Assembly: GCA_963556255.1 (NCBI GenBank)
Contig: OY744607.1
Span: 2,979,295 to 3,043,294 of the forward strand
Source: Allolobophora icterica
Taxonomy: Eukaryota > Annelida > Clitellata > Crassiclitellata > Lumbricidae
Direction of reading: 5' to 3'
DNA length: 64,000 nucleotides
The notes beneath the pieces were generated by a model. The model was not told the DNA's origin, ran no database searches, and saw only the letters and a program-made list of their open reading frames with translations. Position numbers and translations under genes: made by a program. Shown piece after piece: positions 1-9,982 of this stretch (positions within the stretch are counted from its first letter, which is position 1; each line of letters opens with the position of its first letter).

Positions 1-143
1 AGCATCAATCGATGGTGCTCAGCAATTGTCAGTGAAGGACTTGCTCAAGTTCCCTACCCAGTAACCGTCTCAGGGGAGGAAGCTCAAACCCGTGCTCTCC
101 GTGTTCTAAAGTGAGCGCTCTAAACAGTTGGCTACTGTCTCAC
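1..143 (-). mobile_element. SINE family B copy, cut by the window edge
   Basis: On the minus strand this reads as a tRNA-like head followed by a body shared with copies at 12850, 30125, 40130, 44985 and 51237. The shared body contains GGTTACTG, then CAAGTCCTTCACT, then GCTCAGC near the 3' end. The tRNA-like box B (GGTTTGAGC type) lies near base 95. The 3' end is lost at base 1. Confidence 0.7.
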
Positions 144-715
144 AGATACTGAGCTGTTAGTTTAAGATCAAGCACCCTATTGTTAAATGCTGCCAATCAC
201 AGATCGTAAAGCTCCTAACTTTCTCAGCACTACACAATCTACATTAATGAGTCTATTTTATTCAGTGGCGGTATATCAGATCATGTCTGTAAGAATCAGA
301 AAGCCCTCAATAGCCAGTGCATCAGTTGATGGATGAAATCAGAAAGCTTACCCCTCCAAGCAGATAGCCACAGTGTACATGATCCAAACAAGTACTGTCA
401 GAATAATTCCTGCTTGACTTGCATGCCTGTGCACAAAAGAAAAGTCACAGTATCAATCAATATATCAATCAGTGTACCAATCAATACATCAATCAGCATA
501 TTCATCGGTTATTCAATCAGTATATCCACCAGTATATCAATAAATATATTCATCAGTATACCAATCAGTAATATTTGTCAATCAGTATTTTAGTATATCA
601 ATCAATAATTCAATCAGTATGTCACAGTATAATCACAAAATAAACATACTACTACAAAAAAACAAACAATGCAAGAAATAAGGAAAAAGTTAATAATGGC
701 TGGAAATGGTTTATA
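144..715. other. AT-rich non-coding stretch with a degenerate ATCAATCAGTAT repeat
   Basis: No exon is recognised. Bases 440-625 are a degenerate tandem repeat built on ATCAATCAGTAT-like units, and the small open frame there is a by-product of it. The last PEMT exon is expected to the left of base 1, because no match to the HASP...EEPFT end of PEMT is visible here on the minus strand. Confidence 0.5.
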
Positions 716-724
716 CGATCCTCC

Positions 725-862
725 TCTCTCTCCTGTCCAGCTTCACAAGCGCCTGAAAACATCTCTCTTTGTCAGTGAAGACACTGACCTGGGTCGTGAG
801 TGCCTCTGATTTTGAGTGGAGCTATATAAATTTTCAATTACAATTACAATTAACATGGCATC
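725..862 (+). mobile_element. LINE 3' end fragment
   Basis: A short frame reads LHKRLKTSLFVSEDTD and stops at TGA 807-809. It resembles the last residues of many CR1/L2/Jockey-like ORF2 proteins (F..RLKTHLF). It is followed by GCTATATAAAT and a short CAATTA tail, as expected of a LINE 3' terminus. It is a fossil in a PEMT intron or 3' region. Confidence 0.5.
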
Positions 863-868
863 TTACAC

Positions 869-978
869 CAATGATGACCCAAGAAAGTTGAGCGTCGATC
901 CCCTGTACATGGGGTTGTTCATCAGATTGAACGGGAAGGATGTTACTTTGGCTGGCATCAGTATTCCAAAATAGTCGC
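869..978 (-). CDS. PEMT: PEMT exon (DYFGIL...NPMYRGSTLNFLG)
   Basis: On the minus strand an acceptor TTAAATCTAG precedes GCGACTATTTTGG, and the exon ends TCATCATTG before the donor GTGTAAGAT. It enters in phase 1 and leaves in phase 0 (110 bases). It encodes the conserved DYFGIL loop and the FPFN...NPMY...GS region, which in PEMT precedes the last membrane span. The next exon is outside the window. Confidence 0.9.
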
Positions 979-3160
979 CTAGATTTAAGAAAACAAAAGA
1001 CAACATAAAGTTCTTATTTCACAAGTATTCCATCTTGTTGATGCGGTAATAGGGCAACAGAATATTGGTCTTAAGTTTCGTTTAATGCAATTATAAATGA
1101 ATTACCGTTCATTAGAAACAACGGCCAGGGCTTGAATAAGCTAAAAGTTTTTACCCAACATCTGAGGCACTGTTACATGAACTTAATTACTTTTTTCCTA
1201 TAGAGTCATCAGCATAGTACCTATTACCAAATAAGTACCAAGTAACGGTCTTGTGTATTAAGTACTGTAGTTGGCTAGAATTCATTCTTTCCTCTGAGGA
1301 TTAATTGTAGTTGTATAAATTAGTAACTTCTATTGTGCCGGTGTCTAATGCACAAGGCATCAACCGATGGCACACCAAAACCAAGCCGTAATCAGGTAAA
1401 CATCCAGAAAAATCAGTCCATTACATATTGTCTTACATCCTATAATGCAATCATCTTCCAGATACTGATCTGATTACGGCTTGGTTTTGGTGTGCCATCA
1501 GTTAATGCCTTGAGCATTAGGCACCGGTGCTATAGAAGTTATTAATTACAATTACTAGTTCATACTTAAAACAAAGCCCTGATTTTAGTGGTTATGATAT
1601 GAACAGATAATCTGAAACTTCTATAAAGCAGAAAAATCACTTGTTGAAAAAATTAGATTGTACATATTCTGTGAACTAAGACGCAACTACAAACCTCGCA
1701 AACTTACCAAGAAATGTTCCGAAAAAGCCAAGTTTCCAGAAACTGGTCACAACGAGGATGGTTCCTATGATGACCAGCAGATGGCCAGACCAGAGGACAT
1801 AGTTGTTCTGCAGGAGAAGCCACCGCGGCTGTGAAGCAAGGGTCGCATAGAACCTGAAATCAGAATCTAATCTGTAACTTCTATAGCACTGTTACTCTAA
1901 TATAAGGAAAGAAAACAGTTTCTTGAGTAAATTGTAACAGAAGAGTTAGGCTTCATTCTTTCTATCAGAAGAGTTAGGATTTTCCGTGATGAAACGGTCG
2001 AATCCATGTATAGTCCTACTCTTCATTAAGATCTTAAAGGCAGTATATAAATGTTTAGATACAGGAGATTACAAATAGTTTCTGAGTTGTCATGCATAGC
2101 TCAGAATTAACTGAATTAGATTTCCGTAGTTGCAAGTTTTATTCATTCTCAGAAGCATACAAGCACAAAATTCTGGAGCTAAATAAGTCAGACAGAGAAA
2201 CTGCTGATGATAAATCAAGACAAAGATTTTAGTCATTTTTTAGTAAAAAATGTGAATTGTACAGCGTTACAAACCTCCAATCACGAAACAATCCCAGAAG
2301 AATGATCGTTATCCCCAGTGCAAAACAAGCAAGTTTTGCTGAGTGAAAAAATCCACTCAGGGAACGAGTCCTGTGCTCCCATCGTGCGACCTGGAAAACA
2401 TCACAAATAAAAGCTAACCTAACAGGTTTCAATCAGTTACAAATATCCCTAGCATACTTTCTTGGTACTTAGTCCTTCTCATGCAGGTCTGGGCGATCAT
2501 GTACAATCGGGGTGCCTAACCCTAGCCCTGAATTTTAAAATCCAGCTTCCACTCACAGGTATAGCTTTTTAGTCGCACAATTACATAGGCTACACTGACC
2601 CTAAGCCCTAACCGACCCTCACGATGCTTACCCTGACCCTAACTGACCCTCACAATGCAAAGACACCCACCCCGATACTACATAGGCATCCCGATTGTAC
2701 ATGATCGCCCAGGTCTGCACATCAGGCAACTCATCTTCTCCATTCATCTCTGTCCAGACTTAAAGCCTCGTCCGACGACATCTTCAAGTACCTCAAATCA
2801 TCCCTGATGGTTTCCGGCCAATTCTTCCGTGATCTTCCCCTTCTCCTTTTCCCTTCAGGGATCCAGACCATCACTTGATTGGCGCTTCTATCCTTGTCCA
2901 TATGAACCACATGCCCATCCAGTTTAATCTTCTTCTGATGATAGTATTCTCTATATCTTCGTCTCCCGTCTGCTCTCATAGTTTTATTTGATATTTTATC
3001 ACACCGTGAAACATGGTACGCTAACATTTAAATACAACAGGTATACTTTTAAAAAGATATGACTCACTACATTCCAGAAGATCGGATTAAAAACGATGCA
3101 AAGACCAGTAAACCATAAATTGAAGTCTGACCAGTTGACAATTAACTCCGGAAATTCCAT
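869..3160 (-). CDS. PEMT: phosphatidylethanolamine N-methyltransferase (PEMT), 3' end missing
   Basis: Four exons (3160-3068, 2390-2275, 1853-1708, 978-869) join in frame to give 155 codons. PEMT makes phosphatidylcholine by three S-adenosylmethionine-dependent methylations of phosphatidylethanolamine in ER membranes. Family landmarks appear in order: FNPIFWNV, then VARWEHRTR, then SFWKLGFFGTFLG, then DYFGIL, then FPFN, then NPMYRGSTLNFLG. Each splice has GT-AG ends and matching phase (0, 2, 1, 0). The human protein is about 199 residues, so roughly the last quarter, including the Glu-Glu AdoMet motif, lies beyond the left edge. The proposed start ATG sits directly after a TTTCAG acceptor, so a 5' exon lies upstream, at higher coordinates. 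The first Gly of the human GLG AdoMet motif is Ile here. Confidence 0.92.
979..1707 (-). other. PEMT intron
   Basis: This intron lies between the DYFGIL exon and the GFFGTFLG exon. It holds a fold-back element (1325-1540) and otherwise plain AT-rich sequence. Confidence 0.8.
1325..1540. mobile_element. Fold-back element, about 70-bp inverted arms
   Basis: The arm at 1325-1395 is repeated inverted at 1470-1540. Shared segments include AACTTCTAT, GGCATCAACCGATGGCACACC and AACCAAGCCGTAATCAG. The loop is about 74 bp. A half-copy lies at about 49150-49245. I see no coding capacity, so this is best read as a MITE or palindromic SINE derivative. Confidence 0.7.
1708..1853 (-). CDS. PEMT: PEMT exon (FYATLASQ...LGFFGTFLG)
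   Basis: On the minus strand the acceptor CTGATTTCAG and the donor GTAAGTT bound 146 bases, entering in phase 2 and leaving in phase 1. The peptide carries a hydrophobic span (HLLVIIGTILVVTSFW) followed by LGFFGTFLG, which matches LGFAGTFLG of vertebrate PEMT. Where human PEMT has GLG (98-100), an AdoMet-binding motif, this protein reads IIG. Confidence 0.92.
2275..2390 (-). CDS. PEMT: PEMT exon (VARWEHRTR...)
   Basis: On the minus strand the acceptor TGTTTTCCAG and the donor GTTTGTAAC bound 116 bases, entering in phase 0 and leaving in phase 2. It encodes VARWEHRTRSLSGFF, then a hydrophobic span (LACFALGITIILLGLF). This aligns with VARWEHKTRKLSRAF and the following membrane segment of human PEMT. 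Confidence 0.93.
2491..2710. mobile_element. MITE with 28-bp inverted ends and 6-bp target duplication
   Basis: The ends are GGGCGATCATGTACAATCGG and its reverse complement, matching at 27 of 28 bases (GGGGTGCCTA against GGGATGCCTA in the inner part). AGGTCT flanks both sides (2485-2490 and 2711-2716). The interior is non-coding and has several ACCCTAA/TGACCCT stretches. It lies in a PEMT intron. Confidence 0.8.
2731..2990 (-). mobile_element. LINE ORF2 C-terminal fragment
   Basis: The minus-strand frame reads DGHVVHMDKDR, then WIPEGKRRRGRSRKNW, then a tail ending RDEWRR. This is the GHV.RM..DR...WTPEGKRKRGRP..TW...W pattern at the C-terminus of many non-LTR retrotransposon reverse transcriptases. 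It abuts the MITE at 2491-2710 and lies in a PEMT intron. It is an N-truncated fossil. Confidence 0.75.
3068..3160 (-). CDS. PEMT: PEMT first recognised coding exon
   Basis: On the minus strand the acceptor AATGTTTCAG is followed at once by ATG (3160-3158). The 31 codons end FNPIFWNV before the donor GTGAGTC. This matches FNPLYWNV of vertebrate PEMT, directly upstream of VARWEH. The ATG may be the start, with a separate 5' UTR exon upstream, or the frame may continue into an unseen exon. No upstream exon was recognised. Confidence 0.88.
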
Positions 3161-3329
3161 CTGAAACATTCAAACAGAAGTTTTGTTACACACAGTCTTA
3201 AATTAAGCACTACTAACTGTACCCACTTAATAATAACGAGGGAATCGTATGTTATGCACGAAAACTTAAATGTACATGTCAATATAAATCTCACACAAAA
3301 GCCGCGTGAGGGACAAGTGGACAACCATC

Positions 3330-3500
3330 TGCTGTCTCCTCGGCTTGACCTCCCCGGACTCTGACCTGGCACCGGAACGGATAAGGCGGACATGGCTATT
3401 GCGGACTTGATTTGATATAGCGCCGGTGAATAAGCTGGTCTCCCTGACGTGGCTTTTGTGTGACGCTGAGAAATTTCGGAGATTTACATTTACATTACAT
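3330..3500 (+). repeat. Dispersed repeat family F (GCGCCGGTGAATAAGCTGGT)
   Basis: It shares TGACCTGGCACCG, then ATTGCGGACTTG, then TTTGATATAGCGCC, then AATAAGCTGGT with 53505-53670. Shorter forms lie at 14790-14890 (plus) and at 19095-19180 and 24750-24930 (minus). It is probably the 3' part of a SINE or LINE. Confidence 0.6.
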
Positions 3501-4160
3501 TTATTCATCGGTGCTATACCACTTTCAGCACAGTCCAAGTTGTTTGGTCAATTTCGCTGTAAGGGTCAGAAGCTGGGAGCAGGGTCAACCCCAGCAGACA
3601 ACATTGTGCTTCGGTGGAAATCGCTGGTCACGGCAATCAGAGGATGGTGCAGGAGCACAAGCACACGTTGAAACGTTTTCGATCTTGAGTGGCATGCTTT
3701 AGGAGAGAGAGGGATAATAGAATGCTCAAATTGGCGAGGAAAGGCGTTGACTGAACTGGCGGAGGATCAGTAATTCTTTTAAACCCATCGCTCTACCTTG
3801 CTCCAGTCAAGTAGCAAATAATCCGAACAGCAGGAATATATGCTTTCTTTGGAAAAATTCATCTAAATTTGGAACACAAGGTTAAAATTTATAAACGAAT
3901 CTGAGATAAACTTTCGCTTTTCGTATTCGTATAAGCTTCACGCCCAATTTTGCACACGGTTGCATTAGAAAATAGCCCAAAATGTGACAAGTATGTCCCA
4001 TTTGACACAGTCAAAATTCAATCTAATGGTCGTAAATTAAAACAAGCATGTGTTTAAAAGCTGCTTAGTTCTCGTAGCAACTATTTACAAGTTTGGTTTT
4101 ATTACTTCAGTTCAAATAAGGGTATTTTCTTGGTTTTCAGTATTCCCTAACAATTTGCTG
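3500..4160. other. Intergenic, no feature recognised
   Basis: AT-rich unique-looking sequence. A PEMT 5' exon could be here or further right on the minus strand, but I see none I can support. Confidence 0.4.
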
Positions 4161-4168
4161 CCGGCGGT

Positions 4169-4407
4169 CACTGGCGGCGATCTTGTTTAACAGGTGGGGG
4201 TGGACAATTTAGAACTTATCTGGTCAAAAAAGAGTTTTGAACTGATCTGGTCAAAAAGAGGTCAAAAATGTTTGCGCTTACGCGCGAAAAGAAACGGTTT
4301 ACCTTTTTTAGGTGTTTTTGAAAAATGTGGGGGGCAGATGTATGGTGTGCCCCCCTCTTAAAGGTGGGGTCTTGTCCCCATCGAGCCCCCCGGAATCGCC
4401 GCCTATG
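4169..4407. mobile_element. hAT-type MITE (family D), 8-bp target duplication
   Basis: CCGGCGGT flanks both ends (4161-4168 and 4408-4415). The ends CACTGGCGGCGATC and GAATCGCCGCCTATG are imperfect inverted repeats of the CAGNGGCGG type. The interior has the GTGGGGGGCAGATGTAT block shared with 27478-27693. It is inserted in a LINE 3' fragment that resumes at about 4416. Confidence 0.88.
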
Positions 4408-4415
4408 CCGGCGGT

Positions 4416-4522
4416 CAGTCACAATTGCCGGTCCTTCGATTTGGAACTTTCTACCTCCTCATGTTCGCAACTCTCTTAGCGAGACTGTCTTTCGCTCTAG
4501 ACTGAAAACTAACCTCTTCTAG
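4416..4522 (+). mobile_element. LINE ORF2 C-terminal fragment
   Basis: The frame reads SVTIAGPSIWNFLPPHVRN, then FRSRLKTNLF and a stop. This is the P.IWN.LP...R......F...LK..LF signature at the end of many non-LTR retrotransposon ORF2 proteins. It lies directly after the hAT MITE. Confidence 0.75.
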
Positions 4523-4534
4523 TGTACCTGTGGA

Positions 4535-4706
4535 CAGGGTCGTCTACTCCACAGAAAACTTGGAGCAAATGCTCCATCCAAAAATGGGAGGATCTGTCAG
4601 TGTATGTGCAATCACTATTAAGGGGGAAGAAGGGGTGGGGAAGAGGAGGGGAAGAGGAGGGGAGGGGAAGTTGCTCCAATGACTTTGGGGGGGATAGGCG
4701 CCCCTG
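4535..4706. mobile_element. hAT-type MITE (family E)
   Basis: The element starts CAGGGTCGTCTA and ends TAGGCGCCCCTG. The flanks CCTGTGGA and CCTATGGA match at 7 of 8 bases. The interior has GGAGCAAATGCTCCATCC and GAAGTTGCTCCAATGACTT, both shared with the copy at 10963-11129. Confidence 0.82.
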
Positions 4707-4714
4707 CCTATGGA

Positions 4715-5190
4715 TGTTAATAGTTTCCTGGCTGCAATGTGCAATTCTGAACTTTTTAAGTAGGGCATTATTAATTACTGTTGTGTTGTATTGTTATAGA
4801 CTATTTTCACAGAATAGATAAAGCGTAGCTATTATATTATGTCTCAGGAATATCAATACGATAACGTGTAACCAAATCGACGAAGATATAAATCTGTCGT
4901 TAGATTAACTCGACTGTATGGATCGTTTATTACATTAAATCGCTTCATTAATTAAAGCCACAAATCGATGTAAGCCTAATGCTTCGCAGCGAATCGTTTA
5001 GGTAAGTGTCCATATCCTGAGGCGTCAACCTTTTAACGGCCCATAATCGCCCATTCCCTCAAGCATTCAACTGTCGATGTGTATACACCCCACACTGCAC
5101 ATCCCTCCCTCTGATACCCCCCTTGGGCCTGTTACTTCAACGCAGCTTATTGATTACATAAAAATTACTAAAACTAGTCGGAGTCTCGGT
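4715..5190. other. Intergenic, no feature recognised
   Basis: Nothing coding is supported. The sequence becomes more CpG-rich towards 5200. Confidence 0.4.
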
Positions 5191-6760
5191 TTATTGAACC
5201 AGTTGAGCCGTCCACTATCTCGAATCCATTCACCGCTTCCCCGTCACAAATCCTGTAAGGCCACGAAAGACCGATCGAGGGTCTACTCAAACGATTCAAT
5301 TTTCCACTTCCGGCGCTGGACGTCGGCAACCGATTAATAATGTCGTCATCTTTCTCGTGCTTCCTTTTGTCATGCGCGTTGTTCGGGAGCTTTGACTTGC
5401 ATGATAATTACTCTGCGGATGATGACGATGATGACGCTGGAACCAACGTCGACACGCGTGCATGCAAATAGGGCTTGCGCAAATACGAGTCTAGTGGTCC
5501 GCCGGAGAGAGAGCATACGTGCGTGCGGTCAATTGTCAAGTCAGCGAGTCGGCCAGAATCGGTCGATAACTGTTTTGCATTTATCGGATACTGTTTCCCG
5601 CCCGAAATAATTCTGTTTTTGTAAAGGTCGACGGTCGAGGAAATCGATCAATTAAATTTCATTTCGCAATTAATAACGGACCGCTGACAGCGCACGCCGT
5701 TTTAATCATTACCGGAACGGGCTTCGGTTCGTCCAGCGTAAAGGGACGGTTTGCCTAATCACGTGCGCACTCTTTCACGGTTGCCGTGTCACCTTTAGGG
5801 CTGCCTCCCTTCCATCCGCGACGCTTAGGCAGACAACTAAAAGCTCTTCGGGGAGCCGTATAAGTCATCCTCCTCCTTCGCCTATTCCTCCTCTTCGTCT
5901 TCCCCTACTCCTCCTCCTCCTACTCCGCTCACTGCCCGATAGCATCTCGCTACCGCCGGGCGCAGAGGCCTATGCGGAGGCAGGAGCAGGGCCGTGCGTG
6001 TGTGGACGTTTGAGCAGCGTAAACTACACGTAACCTGGTAAGTTGGGACTGCATTAGTAAGACTGTAATGACACGAATATTTGGTTATTACAATAAGTGC
6101 AAATGTTAACATTACAGCCTCAATGGCTAATTCTAATCATCATATCAGCGTTTTGCCGTTCTTTCGTCTGCGTCTAGCGCGCTGTGTATCTTCTCATATC
6201 GGGACCCGATGCGATTTGGTCGTTGCGGTGGACGTTGACTGACTGAGCTGATGTGCACGGGTCTGATGAGCTCCAACGATTTGACTAAACGGCGTTGCAC
6301 CTGTAAATATAGTTCCGATCAGCACAACCGATCTACCACAACAGACGCGATCTTAAGAACTCCCGTCGCAGTCAACGTTCTGCGAGACCTTTCTCGAACA
6401 GTTTCCGGCGAGAATCAGTTTTTAAATTTCGTCCAACGGTCGCAAAATTCGACCGTGCGCGGAAGGATACCGATCAGACAACGTCCGGCGATTTAGGCCA
6501 ACAAAGGAGGAGACTGCGAATATTCGGAGCAAGAAGAAGAAGGAGTTGATGATGGCCGTGCATGTATAGCGTGCGTGTCGTGCGCCTGATTTGTTATGAT
6601 TTGTCGTCTGCCATTTTCGTCCCCCGTTTTTGGCGGATAAAGCCATCGGCCTGTGACTCCGGATTTTATCGTCTGATCGTCTTCAGTCGGTAACTGTCGT
6701 AAGTCGTTTTGTTTTTCGGCGGTGACGCGCAGACTGTTGTGGTTTTTCATTATCCTTTTG
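5190..6760. promoter_or_regulatory. CpG-rich region between PEMT (-) and the E-protein gene (+); candidate promoter
   Basis: The stretch is visibly rich in CpG (for example CGCGCTG at 6178 and GCGCGGAAGG at 6456) compared with the AT-rich, CpG-poor DNA on both sides. It contains homeodomain-like sites (ATCAATTAAATT and GCAATTAATAACGG at about 5650). It lies between two genes that point away from each other, so it could hold the first exon and promoter of one or both. No TATA box or spliced first exon could be fixed. Confidence 0.35.
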
Positions 6761-7439
6761 CGTTTGTGTGTGTTTGTGCGTGTGTTTTGCTCTGTGTTTG
6801 TACGTTTCGATGTCCGCTTTATGATGCATAGTGTAATAAGCTGTCTTATCTGAAATAGGGACGAATGTTATGATGTCCGTGTGCTTGCGTGCATTCGTAG
6901 AAGGGTGTACAATTCTCTCGTGTGTACGTTGGTATTGTGTACACGACTCGGTGCGTGTACATATGTGTACAGAGGAGCCACATGGGATGCTCAATGGTTT
7001 TGAAGAGGGTGATAAGTGGGTATCCTCGACAATTTGTTCCGACAGTCACAGCTGTGGGAACCGGCTCATTCATTTTGCGCCTTTTGATGTTCGTTTGGGA
7101 CGCGTTTAAGTGCCACTGGGACTGCTAGTGAAGGATTTTATATGTGTACGTGGCTAAGCATTTATATAGCGTCTATTGTGGACTTCACAAAAGCGCGTCT
7201 TGCTTGTCAGACTCATGTTGGCGTTTAAAAGAACAACAAATGATGCTTGTGAAGTTGGAGACGGTCTCCACCTGTGGTCTCACATACGCACGTAGATGTT
7301 GACAAATGAATATGCCTGTTGTATGTTGTTTGTAATGAATGGTTGTCCAGTTGTTGAATTGCTGATGTCATGAGTGTGCTTCAGCTGAAAATTCCTCCAA
7401 ATTCTGTGATCATACCGATGATGACTAACGTTGATAGAG

Positions 7440-7660
7440 GAAATGAGAGATTAAATTACGTTACCTTACCTTACTTTACCATACTGACCTTGCATTACCT
7501 TACCTCAGCTTACCATTATCTTACCTTACAGTATGTTACATTGCAGTACCTAATCTTACATTGCCTGACTTGACCTATTCACAACTCACATTATATGACC
7601 TTATTACTTTTCCATGCTTCACCTGATCAGACTTAAATAGTTTACTTACCTTGCCTTACC
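7440..7660. repeat. Degenerate TTACC repeat
   Basis: Many close copies of CTTACCTTAC-like units. The open frame across it is an artefact of the repeat. Confidence 0.6.
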
Positions 7661-7664
7661 TTAT

Positions 7665-7890
7665 AGCTTAGTTTCGTCATCATCAGTTCCTGACACCATT
7701 TGGCGGCGATGGGTACGAATAAATGATTTCCACTGTCCTACTGCTCCCCTTAGTGTTAGTCCGAGGGATGTTATGTCCTTATCTATCCAGCGTAGTCTTG
7801 GTCTGCCCTTGTTTCTCTTTCCGACGAATCTTGCACTTGCATTGTGTGGGATTCGGTCAACTGGTGTTCTCTCTATACATGTCCAAACCA
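7665..7890 (-). mobile_element. LINE ORF2 C-terminal fragment
   Basis: The minus-strand frame contains RNKGRPRLRWIDKDI followed by a tryptophan-containing tail. This is the GRPR.RW...D signature of a non-LTR retrotransposon C-terminus. It lies in opposite orientation to the adjoining LINE at 7975. Confidence 0.65.
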
Positions 7891-7974
7891 TCATTGCCTG
7901 ATCTTACCTTACCCTACCCTACCCTACCCTACCCTACCTTACCTACCTTACCTACCATGCCCTACCCTACGTGG

Positions 7975-8985
7975 ATCCTTTCCCTCCTCAGTAACCGCAG
8001 CCATTGCACTAAGTTCCATGGTATCACATCGACCCTGGCCAGAATTAATGCAAGTATCATACAGGGCTCCGGCATGGGTCCTACCAATTTTGTTGTAGCC
8101 ATGTCAGGTTTAAAACCTCTCTACCACTTTAATCGCATCTTCAAATATGCAGACGACTGCTATCTTCTCATACTAGCTTCTAATATCTCCACCACTGTTG
8201 CAGAACTTGATCACATAAATGCCTGGGCCCAGAGATGCAATCTTCATCTCAACCATTCTAAATCCAGCGACATTATCTTCACCAAGCCTAAGACGATCCT
8301 TAAATCCAATCCACCACCTATATGCGGAATCCCAAGGGTCTCTTCAATAAAAATATTAGGAATTGAAATAACCGATAAGTTTGGATTCTCTCCCTATATC
8401 CAAAAACTAAGCATAAAGGCTAAACAATCCCTTTACGCTCATCGTATCTTAGTTTCTCATGGGCTCTCGGGCCCCAGGCTTCATGATGTAATACGGGCTA
8501 CCACTGTCAACCGTATGCTGTACTGTTCCCAGGTATGGTTAGGCTTTGCTAACAAGCAGGAACTTGATCACTTGAGCGCAATTATCCGTAAGTTGGTTCA
8601 TCTCGGCTACCTCCCTCCTTCTTTTCCTACTTTTGATGAACTTTGCAAAAAAGCTGATCGTGATCTCTTTAAGAACATTCTTAAAAACCCTAGTCACCTC
8701 CTCCACGACCTTCTACCTCCTGTTCATAAGACCGGGTATGATTTACGTCCACGTTCTCATAATCTGGTTCTCCCTAGATTTGACTCCCTTACCCGACGAG
8801 GTTTCCTGGGTAGAATGCTGTACAGCTAGGCTCTGTTGCTATTATTTTCATTTTCATTTATAATTTAACGTCATTATTACCTTTATATTTTTCTTTCCTC
8901 TTTGTGTATAATTGTATGTAAAGCGCTGTGCGTTTGCTAGCGTTTAATAAAGAATATACTTACTTACTTACTTACTTACTTACCA
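7975..8985 (+). mobile_element. 5'-truncated LINE with reverse transcriptase YADD motif
   Basis: An open frame from about 7975 to a stop at 8827-8829 encodes the second half of a reverse transcriptase. Seen in order are IIQGSGMGPTNF (motif 4 region), FKYADDCYLL (catalytic YADD) and LHLNHSKSS (thumb side). A 3' UTR follows, with AATAAA at about 8946 and a (CTTA)n tail. This is the layout of a CR1/L2/Jockey-group non-LTR element. The endonuclease and fingers are missing, so it is dead on arrival. The start of the long open frame at 7723 is not its real start: the first part is an older fragment and a CCCTAC repeat. Confidence 0.88.
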
Positions 8986-9300
8986 TACTCTACCCTACCC
9001 TACTTCTTCCCTGCCCCACCATTTCCTAACCTACCCTACCATTCCCTTCCCTACCCTACCAGACCATACCATTCCATGCCCTACCATACCATACCCTGCC
9101 CTACCTTACCTACCATGCACTATCCTACCATACCATACTCTACCCTACCATACTTCTTCCCTGCCCCACCCTTTCTTAACCTACCATTCCCTTCCATTCC
9201 CTACCATACCATGCCCTATCCTACCCTACCCTACTTCTTCCCTACCCCACCCTTCCATAACCTACCCTACCATTCCCTACCCTACCCTACTCTTCCTTGT
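8985..9300. repeat. CCCTACC / CCATACC low-complexity tract
   Basis: Degenerate tandem repeats of ACCCTACC and ACCATACC follow the LINE tail. There is a longer internal period around TACTTCTTCCCTGCCCCACC, seen three times. Confidence 0.65.
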
Positions 9301-9970
9301 TGAGTCCTACCTTATCTTACCTTGTCCCAGCTGACTTAACCCTAGGTACCTAACCTTACCTCATCTTACCCTAGCTGACTTAACCTCACCTTGCCCTTTG
9401 GTAGTTTTATTGGCTCGGTTTCTCTGCAATGTTGCCTGCTTGAACCGAAAATGCGATGATCATGTATTTTGTAAACATGAGTCTCGCGACTCTACGACTA
9501 AAGGATGCGTCTGGTATGTGGTATATATGTAACAACTAGGCCAGCGGACAGCGTGGTGATAGCCCTGTATTGGTACTTGCGTATGATATCTTGGTGGATA
9601 GGTGGGGTGGCGTCATTGATATGATATCCTGGTAGGTAAATGTGATATCCCTTTAGGCAGGTAGTAGGTACTGGGTAGTGGTGATATATGGATAGATAAA
9701 TGGTGATATGCTGTGGTGATATCCCTGTAGACGGGAGTGGTGATATTCATATCCATAGATAAATAGATAGTTGGGTGATATGTTGTGACATGTAACGTTG
9801 TAACATGATAATAAATGTCTGGCCATGTTGTTGCTGTTCTTACTAGAAATCAGAGTCTATATAGCCACCATGTTATGGTAGTAATCCAACTGTTAATAGT
9901 TTATATAATGTGATCATATTTCTAATCTGTCATCTCACGGTATTGTGTGTGATAAGTGTGGAATGATCCA
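9300..9970. other. Intergenic; GGTGATATCC-like scattered repeat
   Basis: Bases 9590-9780 have loosely repeated GTGATATCC units. Nothing coding was seen. Confidence 0.4.
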
Positions 9971-9982
9971 TGGAGCTTTTTA

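Noticed and set aside
1..860. Last PEMT exon
   Set aside because: Minus-strand reading shows no HASP or EEPF-like sequence. The stretch is SINE B, AT-rich repeats and a LINE end.
7723..8829. 368-residue open frame as a host gene
   Set aside because: Its C-terminal two-thirds is a reverse transcriptase with YADD and a LINE 3' tail. Its N-terminal third is an older fragment and a CCCTAC repeat.
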